In this document: positions 1 through 6,533 of the stretch, piece by piece | Layout of the letters: each line of letters starts with the position of its first letter | Position numbering within the stretch: position 1 is the stretch's first letter | NCBI GenBank assembly: GCA_938014885.1 | Contig: CALLQI010000018.1 | Location: forward strand, 372,001 to 436,000 | Length of the DNA: 64,000 nt | Source: an uncultured bacterium | GTDB lineage: Bacteria; Planctomycetota; UBA8742; UBA2392 | Direction: 5' to 3' | The notes under the pieces: model-generated | Database searches by the model: none | Seen by the model: only the letters and a program-made list of their open reading frames with translations | Told to the model about the DNA's origin: nothing | Program-made: the position numbers and the translations under genes

Positions 1-115
1 GCACCTCGACGGCCGCGTGTTCGTGCAGGACCTCGACCCCGTCGAGTTCATCAAGCTGCGCAAAGAGCTTGAGCAGATGAAACGAGCCTGGAAGCGCGAA
101 CAGCGCGTGCACTGA
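1..115 (+). CDS. C-terminal end of an unidentified protein (partial)
   Basis: The open frame enters from the left edge at base 2 and ends with TGA at 113-115, giving a 37-residue tail. The visible part is charged, ending in an amphipathic helix rich in Lys, Arg and Glu (KELEQMKRAWKREQRVH). No domain can be recognised from so short a piece. It converges with the membrane-protein gene ending at 212, and a heptad inverted repeat lies between the two stops. The frame is open throughout and has the codon use of its neighbours, so it is probably real, but its function is unknown. Confidence 0.6.
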   Translation, partial: HLDGRVFVQDLDPVEFIKLRKELEQMKRAWKREQRVH

Positions 116-117
116 TT

Positions 118-205
118 GGGGCTTAGGGCTTAGGGCTTGGGGCTTCGGGTCCGCGAGCCGACTTGGGAACTTCACCCCAAGCCCTATGCCCCAAGCCCAA
201 ATCCC
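118..205. repeat. Inverted heptad array, site A (GGGCTTR units)
   Basis: The left arm has four 7-bp units in exact register (119-146: GGGCTTA, GGGCTTA, GGGCTTG, GGGCTTC) plus GGGT. The right arm (175-205) has CCCCAAG, CCCTATG, CCCCAAG, CCCAAAT, CCC, the reverse-complement motif, also with period 7. A 24-nt spacer (151-174) separates them. The arms can pair into a long GC-rich hairpin between two convergent stop codons, so a terminator-like role is possible, but there is no T-run. Confidence 0.85.
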
Positions 206-211
206 TTACGC

Positions 212-1465
212 CTACTCCCTTGTGTTGATCGCCTTGTCCTTGAACGTATGCATGTTCAACAGGAAGAAGTCGTGGAAGTAGTGCGTCAGCAGCAGGCCGA
301 ATCCAAGCAGATAGTACGCCTGCAGCACCGCACCCGGCCGGTAGTTGATCGCGCCGACTTCGCCACTGCCGGCGAACATCCCCACGCCCTGCACGCTGCT
401 TAGCAGCACGGCCACGCCCATGATCACGGCGATAATGGCGACCACGATCCCGAACGCGATGCCGTAATAGCGCGGCCCGGTCCGGTCATCCTTGGTCAGC
501 CACTTCACGAACGGGTTCAGCTGGCGGCCTTTGTCGGTCTGCACGCGCATGATGTACCAGGTCAGCGCGATGTACTGGATGCTGTGCCACAGGTTGAAGC
601 CCTGAAAACTTGAGTCCAGGTTCGGCATCAGCGGGCAGAACAGGCCCACGCCAATCGCGCATGCAATCAGCAGAAACTTCGGCGTCTGCAGCGCGCCGGC
701 GCGGTATTCGCGCAGGCTCTTGCCCGCCCACAGGCTGAAGAACACCAGGAAGCCAAGCAGGTTGGCCATCCAGAACCAGTCACTGAGAATAAAGTCCGGC
801 AGCAGAGGGTGCGCGCGGCCGATGTGGAACTTCAGCGAACGGGCCTGATCCACACTCAGCCACTGGCTGACCCAGGCAAAGGCCATGCTGTTCTCGTTCA
901 CCAGCACCATGCGGAATGTGCTGACGGGATACAGCGGGAAGATCACCGCGCCGATGTCAATCAGACGCGACTTCAGGCTGGGCTTCACGCGATCGCGATC
1001 CTGGTAAAAGCGCACCACGTAACTGAGCTGGTGAATAATGTGCAGGCTGGCAATGAAGAAAAAGCCGGTCAGCAGCAGCTTGCGGGTGAGCTCGCTCGAA
1101 AGCGCCATCGTGGCCACAAATGGCAACACTAGGAAGCTGGCCAGGAACCACGCTTTCTCGCGGCGGCGGAATTCAGGGTGCATCCAGGTACGGGTGTAAG
1201 TGACCCAGACGTGCGGGCCGCCGGCGAGGACCATCACGAACAGGCTGACGATGTCTTCGGCCATGCCCATGCGGGTCGTGGCATCGGCGGTGGTGAATCG
1301 CTCAAGCAGGTACATGGAAGCGTAAAAAATCAGTGGCGGCAGCGGTGCCAGCAGTGCTGGAAAGATGATCCAGCGCTTGTCCCAGCCAGACGAATGGATC
1401 CAGCCCTGGCTGCTCCAACCCGCCGTGGAACGCGGTGAGGCCGATACTGCGACTTGTCCCGCCAT
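212..1465 (-). CDS. Polytopic membrane protein of unknown function
   Basis: This is a 417-residue protein with about eight hydrophobic segments spread over its length. Charged loops separate them, and histidines sit near segment ends (HIIHQLSY, LWHSIQY, LTHYFHDFF). The His pattern recalls membrane-embedded metal oxygenases such as the Brp/Blh carotene cleavage family, but I cannot match the motifs and do not assign it. The start at 1465 (MAGQVAV) is chosen because AGGG lies about 8 nt upstream. An in-frame ATG at 1588 would add a polar 41-residue leader with no ribosome site. It is divergent from the HTH gene at 1745, and it converges with the partial gene at the left edge. Confidence 0.75.
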   Translation of the reverse strand: MAGQVAVSASPRSTAGWSSQGWIHSSGWDKRWIIFPALLAPLPPLIFYASMYLLERFTTADATTRMGMAEDIVSLFVMVLAGGPHVWVTYTRTWMHPEFRRREKAWFLASFLVLPFVATMALSSELTRKLLLTGFFFIASLHIIHQLSYVVRFYQDRDRVKPSLKSRLIDIGAVIFPLYPVSTFRMVLVNENSMAFAWVSQWLSVDQARSLKFHIGRAHPLLPDFILSDWFWMANLLGFLVFFSLWAGKSLREYRAGALQTPKFLLIACAIGVGLFCPLMPNLDSSFQGFNLWHSIQYIALTWYIMRVQTDKGRQLNPFVKWLTKDDRTGPRYYGIAFGIVVAIIAVIMGVAVLLSSVQGVGMFAGSGEVGAINYRPGAVLQAYYLLGFGLLLTHYFHDFFLLNMHTFKDKAINTRE

Positions 1466-1601
1466 GGGGTTGCCCTCAGGTGCAAACGTTGAACTGTGCG
1501 CGCGGGAATCACCCGCAAAAACATACTGCCCGAATCGAAGCAAGTGCTTACGGGGCATGAATCTAAGCCATCGCACGGGGTTGCGCAAGGTTTCGTCCGG
1601 T

Positions 1602-1666
1602 AGTCGGTGCCCAGTGCTTGGTGCTCAGTGCCCAGTGACCGAGCACTGAGCACCGGGCACCGACTT
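1602..1666. repeat. Inverted heptad array, site B (GTGCYYR units)
   Basis: Left units in register are GTGCCCA (1607-1613), GTGCTTG, GTGCTCA and GTGCCCA, then GTGACC. Right units are GAGCACT (1641-1647), GAGCACC and GGGCACC. AGTCGGTGCCC (1602-1612) pairs exactly with 1655-1665, and GGTGCTCAGTG (1620-1630) pairs exactly with 1644-1654. One left heptad (1613-1619) is left unpaired, as if one unit had been gained or lost. The site lies between divergent genes. Confidence 0.85.
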
Positions 1667-1673
1667 CCGGCCC

Positions 1674-1702
1674 TTGACATGGCAAGACCCATGCGTCATG
1701 CT
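1674..1702 (+). promoter_or_regulatory. Possible promoter for the small HTH gene
   Basis: TTGACA at 1674-1679 matches the sigma70 -35 box exactly. After a 17-nt spacer comes CATGCT, a poor -10 box. The site lies about 40 nt upstream of the GTG start at 1745, on the same strand. The -35 box is convincing and the -10 is weak. Confidence 0.35.
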
Positions 1703-1744
1703 CTCTTTACGCGTCAATAGTGACGCACCTTCACAGGAGCCGCC

Positions 1745-1981
1745 GTGCCAAACAAGCCCGAGACTGATGCCGCGACCGTCGCCCAGAACTTCATCAACCA
1801 GTACGGGAAGGCCCGCTTCAAACGCTTCCTGAAGCTGCTTCAGGACAACACCTCGGGCGAGGTAATCGCGAAGGAGTACAACGTCTCGCGTGAGCGCGTG
1901 CGCCAGTGGAAGAACGCTTTCGGCAACGTCGTGCAAAGCTACGACATCAGCCCCGACATCCTCAAGATCGCCAAGAAGTAG
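1745..1981 (+). CDS. Small helix-turn-helix DNA-binding protein
   Basis: This is a 78-residue protein. Residues about 38-60 (SGEVIAKEYNVSRERVRQWK) form a clear helix-turn-helix: a helix, a short turn around the Asn-Val-Ser, and a recognition helix with Arg-Glu-Arg-Val-Arg-Gln-Trp. It starts with GTG at 1745, with AGGAG about 5 nt upstream, which fixes the start. There is no ligand or oligomerisation domain, so it is probably a simple repressor or nucleoid-type regulator. Its target cannot be read from the sequence. It is followed by a GC-rich hairpin and then the Uup gene, with which it could share a transcript. Confidence 0.75.
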   Translation: MPNKPETDAATVAQNFINQYGKARFKRFLKLLQDNTSGEVIAKEYNVSRERVRQWKNAFGNVVQSYDISPDILKIAKK

Positions 1982-1996
1982 CCCCAACCCGCGCGC

Positions 1997-2023
1997 CACG
2001 CCCCGCGTTTCGCGCGGGGCGTG
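1997..2023 (+). terminator. GC-rich hairpin between HTH gene and uup
   Basis: CACGCCCCGCG (1997-2007) pairs perfectly with CGCGGGGCGTG (2013-2023) around a 5-nt loop. It starts 16 nt after the HTH stop codon and ends 20 nt before the uup start. No T-tract follows, so it may pause or attenuate transcription rather than end it. Confidence 0.5.
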
Positions 2024-2042
2024 CGCTGCTATGCTCGCGGCC

Positions 2043-3941
2043 ATGTCGATCCTTGCACTCAACCAGGTCCACAAAGCCTACGACAGCCGCGTCGTGCTGA
2101 ACGGCGTCAACTTCGGACTTGGAGTGTCCGAACGCATCGGGCTTGTAGGCCCCAACGGCGAAGGCAAATCCACCCTGCTGCGGTTGCTGGCGGGTGTGGA
2201 AGCCCCCGACTCCGGATTGCGCATCGCCGCCACCGGCCTGCGCATCGGCTTCATCACACAGGAACCGCGCCTTGATCCGCAACTGCGCGTGCGCGACGCC
2301 GTGCGCGCCGGACTCGGCAATCGTGACGAACTGATGGCCCGGCTGGATGAGCTGCACCACGCCATGGCCGAGGCCGACGCCGAGAACCTGCAATGGCAGA
2401 TCGCCGAACAATCGCGGCTTGAGTCCCGCCTGGCGGAAATGGGCGGCCACACGGTCGAGCACCGGGTCGAAGAAATGATCAGCCACCTGGGCCTGCGCGA
2501 TCCTGAGGCCCTGTGCGGCTCGCTCAGCGGCGGTGAGGCCCGGCGCGTTTCGCTGGCGGCGATGCTGTTGTCTGAGCCCGACGTGCTGCTGCTGGATGAG
2601 CCCACGAACCACCTGGATGTCGTCGCCATCGACTGGCTGGAAGACTTCCTGCTGAACTCAAAGACCCCGCTGGTGATGGTCACCCACGACCGCTATTTCC
2701 TTGACCGCGTCGTGCACCGCATTGTCGAAGTGGATCGCGGCAAGCTGTACTCCATCGATGGCGGCTACACCGAGTTCCTGGAAGCCCAGGCCACCCGCCT
2801 TGGCGCCGAGTCCGCCACTGAGCAAAACCGCCTGGCCACCATCCGCCGCGAAACCGCGTGGATCAGGCGCGGCGCCCACGGCCGAACGACCAAAGAGAAG
2901 GCCCGCGTGCAGCGCTATCGCGACATGACGGCCCAAGGGCCGCTGGAAACGCGTGCCGAGCTGGCGTTCACGATCCCGCCCGGGCCGCGACTTGGCGGCA
3001 AGATCATCACCGCCCGCGGCATCAGCAAGCGCTACGGCGAGCGCACGGTGCTGGACAACGTGACGCTTGAGGTCACGGCCGGCATGCGGCTGGGAATTGT
3101 TGGCCCCAACGGCGCGGGCAAGACCACCCTGCTGCGCATCCTGACCGGCATGCTGGCCCCGGACACCGGCAGCATAGAGATCGGCGAAACAGTCCGTGTG
3201 GCCGCGATTGACCAGTCGCGCAGCGTGCTGGATGACTCGAAATCGGTGGTCGAGGAAGTGGCCACGGACCACGAAGGCTTCGTAAAGGTAGACGGACAAG
3301 TCCAGCGCGTTGCACCTTTCCTGGACCAGTTCCTGTTTCCCGGCCAGCGCAAGCATACCAAGATCCGCGAGCTTTCAGGCGGCGAACGCAACCGCGTGCA
3401 GCTTGCGAAGCTGCTGTTGCAGCACGGCAACGTGCTGGCGCTGGACGAGCCCACCAACGACCTGGACCTGCCAACGCTGCGCGCACTGGAGGAAGCCCTG
3501 TGCGCGTTCGAAGGCGTGGTGCTGGTCGTAAGCCACGACCGCTACTTCCTGGACCGCGTGTGCACGCGCGTGCTGTTTCTGGATGGCAGCGGCCGGGCGA
3601 GATTCCACGAAGGCGCGATCGAAGACCTGCTGGCTGAGCTGAAGCAGATCCAGCAGGCACCGGTGCAGGTGACGGTCACCGATACGGCCGCACTGGAAGA
3701 GGCCCGCAAGGCCCGCAAGCGCGCCCAGAACGAGCTGAAGAACCTGCCCGGCAAGCTGGAAAAGCTTGAGGCCGAGTTGCATCAGCTCGACCAGCAACTC
3801 ACCGACGGCGCGCTGTACACCACAAGCGAAGGCAAGAAGAAGGCCGCCAAACTGAATGAAACCCGACAACGCCTGCAAACCGAGTTGCAGGGCCTTTACG
3901 AGCGCTGGGAACAACTGGAAACGCAGGCGGCCGGTGACTGA
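2043..3941 (+). CDS. uup: ABC-F family ATPase, Uup type
   Basis: This soluble protein has two ABC domains and no membrane segment, so it is an ABC-F ribosome-associated ATPase rather than a transporter. Domain 1 has Walker A GPNGEGKST (about residue 35), signature LSGGE (about 160) and Walker B LLLDEPTNHLD (about 181). Domain 2 has GPNGAGKTT (about 353), LSGGE (about 445) and LALDEPTNDLD (about 465). The inter-domain linker carries GRTTKEKARVQRY, typical of Uup, and residues about 545-632 form the C-terminal coiled coil that marks Uup. The length of 632 is close to E. coli Uup (635). The start at 2043 begins directly with the first ABC beta strand; a longer in-frame start overlapping the HTH gene is unlikely. 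Confidence 0.92.
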   Translation: MSILALNQVHKAYDSRVVLNGVNFGLGVSERIGLVGPNGEGKSTLLRLLAGVEAPDSGLRIAATGLRIGFITQEPRLDPQLRVRDAVRAGLGNRDELMARLDELHHAMAEADAENLQWQIAEQSRLESRLAEMGGHTVEHRVEEMISHLGLRDPEALCGSLSGGEARRVSLAAMLLSEPDVLLLDEPTNHLDVVAIDWLEDFLLNSKTPLVMVTHDRYFLDRVVHRIVEVDRGKLYSIDGGYTEFLEAQATRLGAESATEQNRLATIRRETAWIRRGAHGRTTKEKARVQRYRDMTAQGPLETRAELAFTIPPGPRLGGKIITARGISKRYGERTVLDNVTLEVTAGMRLGIVGPNGAGKTTLLRILTGMLAPDTGSIEIGETVRVAAIDQSRSVLDDSKSVVEEVATDHEGFVKVDGQVQRVAPFLDQFLFPGQRKHTKIRELSGGERNRVQLAKLLLQHGNVLALDEPTNDLDLPTLRALEEALCAFEGVVLVVSHDRYFLDRVCTRVLFLDGSGRARFHEGAIEDLLAELKQIQQAPVQVTVTDTAALEEARKARKRAQNELKNLPGKLEKLEAELHQLDQQLTDGALYTTSEGKKKAAKLNETRQRLQTELQGLYERWEQLETQAAGD

Positions 3942-4016
3942 GCGAAGGCCCTGAACCCGGATTCCGCTTTACAGGCCCGCCGCCGCAACTGAGCCTGCTG
4001 TCCCGGAGGCCCGTTC

Positions 4017-5678
4017 ATGATTGCGCGAACCCTATTCGCAGCCTGTGTACTGGCGCTGCTGGTGATGGAGCCGGCGGCGCAGGACAAGCCGGCCATGACC
4101 GCCGTGCTGGTCGATGAGCTTGTGCGCCTGTACCCGGATCGCAACGAGGCCACTCCGGCACCGACGCGCCTGGACACGCCGCGCGGCTCCTATGCGGCAG
4201 TGCATGTATTGATTGAGAACGCCACCGTGGGTGATTCACTGGCGCTTGGTTGCACCGGTGCGGACGGGCTGGCGCTGCGCTGGTACCGGTTAATCGACGG
4301 GCCCGTCGAGTTCAACACCGGGCTTGAGGGCTGGACCACGGCCCGCAAGCCGAACAACGAAAACCCGCACATCACGCGCAAAGCCCCGTTCCGCACCTAC
4401 GATGCAATGCAGCCGGTGACTTCGCCGGTGGAAGTAAAGGCCGCCACGACCGTGCTGCGCGCCGAGTTCGCGGTGCCCGGCAACGCCACGCCCGGCAAGC
4501 GGGAAATCACGCTGACTGTCGGTGCGCTGAAACTGACCTTGCCGCTGCATGTGCATGAGGCCGTCGTACCGCCTGCGGGCAAGGACACCTTCTGCTACAC
4601 GAACTGGATGGACTGGAGTTACTCGGCCGGCCACTACGGCCTGAAGTCGTGGTCCGACGAACACTGGGATGCGATCCGCCGCTACGTGAAGCTGATGCAT
4701 CGCGCGCGGCAGAACACCTTCTGCATCTGGCTGTGGCTGGTGTTTGACGGCGTGACCCCGGGCCCCGGCCCCGGCGAAAACCCTACGCTGAACCGCGAAC
4801 GGTTGCGCAAGCTGGTGCAACTGTTGACTGAAGAAGGCATCTGGTGGCTCGAAGGCGGGCACCTGGCCGCGCGCGCCAACGGCGACTGGTTTGCCGATCA
4901 CTTCCAAGTATGGGGCAAGCGCGGCACAAGCCCCGAAGGCAACGAACTGCTGGCGCAGACCTGCAAGCAACTGATGGAAGAGATCAAGGCCAATGGCTGG
5001 GAAGACCGCTGGATCCAGCACGTGGTGGATGAGCCAATCCCCGAAAACGCCACGGACTATCGCATCCTCACGGGCATGGTGCGCAAGTACATGCCCGGCA
5101 TTCCGACGCTGGATGCGGTGATGGACACCAACCTCGCGGGCAGCGTCGATATCTGGTGCCCCAAGGTGCACGAGTACCAGCAGGGCCGCGAATTCTACGA
5201 GCGCCAGCGCAAGGTTGGCGACCGGATCTGGGTCTACACCTGCCTGCACCCCGGCGGCAAATGGATGAACCGCACCCTCGACTTCGAATTGCTGAGGCCG
5301 CTGCTGATCGGCTGGGCCTGCGAAAAGTTCGGCATCGACGGCTTCCTGCACTGGGGCCTGAACCAGTGGAATGAGGACCCGTTGAAAGTCGGCAATCAAA
5401 AGCACGGTGGCGAAGACGATGCGCGCCGCCTGCCAGCGGGCGACACTCACATTGCCTATGCCGGCGATCTGGCGACAGGCCCGTGGTCGAGCCTGCGGAT
5501 GGAGGCGCATCGCACAGGCTTCGAAGACCTTGAGATGCTGCGCGCACTGCGGGCCAAAGACGCCGCCAAGCACGACGCCATCATGCAGCAGGTGTGCCGC
5601 GGCTTTGACGACTACACGCTGGATGTGGCGCACTATCGCGATCAGCGACGCGCACTGCTGCAGGCCCTTTCGGACTAG
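4017..5678 (+). CDS. Secreted DUF4091 / GH123-like glycoside hydrolase candidate
   Basis: This is a 553-residue protein with an N-terminal signal peptide ending near PAAQ. After a beta-rich N-terminal domain comes a TIM-barrel-like region with features of the DUF4091/GH123 group: NWMDWSYS, WLWLVFDG, IQHVVDEPIP (about residue 330-340, a likely acidic catalytic region) and GFLHWGLNQWNEDPL near the end. GH123 enzymes cleave N-acetyl-galactosaminides by substrate-assisted catalysis. Here the substrate is unknown, so the activity is an inference from family. GGAGG 7 nt upstream of the ATG supports the start. It stands between uup and mogA with short gaps. Confidence 0.75.
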   Translation: MIARTLFAACVLALLVMEPAAQDKPAMTAVLVDELVRLYPDRNEATPAPTRLDTPRGSYAAVHVLIENATVGDSLALGCTGADGLALRWYRLIDGPVEFNTGLEGWTTARKPNNENPHITRKAPFRTYDAMQPVTSPVEVKAATTVLRAEFAVPGNATPGKREITLTVGALKLTLPLHVHEAVVPPAGKDTFCYTNWMDWSYSAGHYGLKSWSDEHWDAIRRYVKLMHRARQNTFCIWLWLVFDGVTPGPGPGENPTLNRERLRKLVQLLTEEGIWWLEGGHLAARANGDWFADHFQVWGKRGTSPEGNELLAQTCKQLMEEIKANGWEDRWIQHVVDEPIPENATDYRILTGMVRKYMPGIPTLDAVMDTNLAGSVDIWCPKVHEYQQGREFYERQRKVGDRIWVYTCLHPGGKWMNRTLDFELLRPLLIGWACEKFGIDGFLHWGLNQWNEDPLKVGNQKHGGEDDARRLPAGDTHIAYAGDLATGPWSSLRMEAHRTGFEDLEMLRALRAKDAAKHDAIMQQVCRGFDDYTLDVAHYRDQRRALLQALSD

Positions 5679-5717
5679 CGCCGTTGCATCCCGACGGCCG
5701 ATTTCTAAACCGGGCGC

Positions 5718-6266
5718 ATGAGCGATCTGGCACGCATCGGCATTGTCACAGTCAGCGACCGCGCCTCGCGCGGCGAATACGAAGACAAGGGCGCACCGGC
5801 CATTGAGGCCGAACTGACCAAAATCCTGCTGTCAGATTGGGAGGCCGTCACGGTCGTGATCCCGGATGAGCGCCCGATCATCGAGGAGTCGCTGATCGAC
5901 CTGTGCGACAACGAAGGCTGCGCGCTGGTTCTGACCACCGGCGGAACTGGCCCGGCAGTGCGCGACGTGACGCCCGAGGCCACCGAAGCTGTGTGCCAGA
6001 AGATGATGCCCGGCTTCGGTGAGTTGATGCGTGCCGAAAGCCTGAAGATCGTGCCCACGGCGATTCTCTCGCGGCAGGTGGCGGGAATCCGCGGCAAGAC
6101 GCTGATCATCAACCTGCCCGGCAACCCACCCGCCATTCACGACTGCCTGATGGCGGTGTTTCCCGCGGTGCCCTACTGCATCGACCTGCTGGAAGGCCCG
6201 TGGCTCGACACCGACCCGGACTACTGCAAAGCCTTCCGCCCCAAGCACGCCAAGCCCCGCAAGTAA
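5718..6266 (+). CDS. mogA: Molybdopterin adenylyltransferase MogA
   Basis: This 182-residue protein matches MogA over its whole length. MogA adenylylates molybdopterin before molybdenum insertion in molybdenum cofactor synthesis. The N-terminus IGIVTVSDRASRGEYEDKGAP is the family's opening strand and loop. TTGGTGPAVRDVTPEAT (about residues 73-89) is the nucleotide/pterin-binding signature, and NLPGNPPA (about 132) is the conserved C-terminal loop. No other cofactor gene is adjacent, but a molybdopterin-fold protein is encoded at 27580-28026. No strong ribosome site precedes the ATG; the start is set by the conserved first strand. Confidence 0.93.
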   Translation: MSDLARIGIVTVSDRASRGEYEDKGAPAIEAELTKILLSDWEAVTVVIPDERPIIEESLIDLCDNEGCALVLTTGGTGPAVRDVTPEATEAVCQKMMPGFGELMRAESLKIVPTAILSRQVAGIRGKTLIINLPGNPPAIHDCLMAVFPAVPYCIDLLEGPWLDTDPDYCKAFRPKHAKPRK

Positions 6267-6278
6267 CGCAAGAAAACT

Positions 6279-6333
6279 CAGCGGACGGCTTTCGCCCCTG
6301 CGTCGAAAAAAGAACAGCGGACGGCTTTCGCCG
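6279..6333. repeat. Partial duplication of the SRP RNA terminator stem
   Basis: CAGCGGACGGCTTTCGCC occurs at about 6279-6296 and again at 6315-6332. The second copy is the left arm and loop of the ffs terminator; the first lacks the matching right arm. It looks like a short local duplication. Confidence 0.6.
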
Positions 6334-6339
6334 TCCGCT
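6304..6339 (-). terminator. Intrinsic terminator of the SRP RNA gene
   Basis: Read on the minus strand, AGCGGACGGC (6339-6330) pairs perfectly with GCCGTCCGCT (6325-6316) around a GAAA loop. It is followed by GTTC and a run of six T (6311-6306). This is a textbook rho-independent terminator directly after the SRP RNA. Confidence 0.85.
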
Positions 6340-6347
6340 TGAATCAG

Positions 6348-6423
6348 GTGGGCGCACCCGTTCGGTTCGCTATGGCTGCTTCCTTTCGGACCTGACCAGG
6401 TTCACGGCCTCACGCCGCGCCCA
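6348..6423 (-). ncRNA. ffs: Signal recognition particle RNA, small bacterial type (4.5S)
   Basis: On the minus strand the core reads CTGGTCAGGTCCGAAAGG followed by AAGCAGCC. This is the universally conserved SRP RNA domain IV, with the GGAA-type tetraloop and asymmetric internal loop that bind Ffh. The ends pair: GGGCGC at the 5' end with GCGCCC at the 3' end. The predicted length of about 76 nt is short, since 4.5S RNA is usually 95-115 nt; it keeps only the apical hairpin. A promoter ends 6 nt before the 5' end and a strong terminator follows, so it is an independent transcription unit. The RNA targets nascent membrane proteins with Ffh. Confidence 0.93.
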
Positions 6424-6428
6424 AAGGG

Positions 6429-6456
6429 ATTGTACCCGAAGCAGCCCCCACGTCAA
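6429..6456 (-). promoter_or_regulatory. Sigma70 promoter of ffs
   Basis: On the minus strand, TTGACG (6456-6451) is followed by a 16-nt spacer and TACAAT (6434-6429). Both boxes differ from consensus at one base. The expected start point about 6-7 nt downstream coincides with the predicted 5' end of the SRP RNA. Confidence 0.8.
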
Positions 6457-6533
6457 CGTCAGGGTAAGCCGGTGTCAGGCCAAGCAAGCAAAGACCCCCG
6501 CCGAAGCAGGGGTCTTGTTGGATGCAAGGAACC

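Noticed and set aside
4290..5633. 447-codon minus-strand open frame
   Set aside because: It is fully antisense to the DUF4091-like gene and has no recognisable features.
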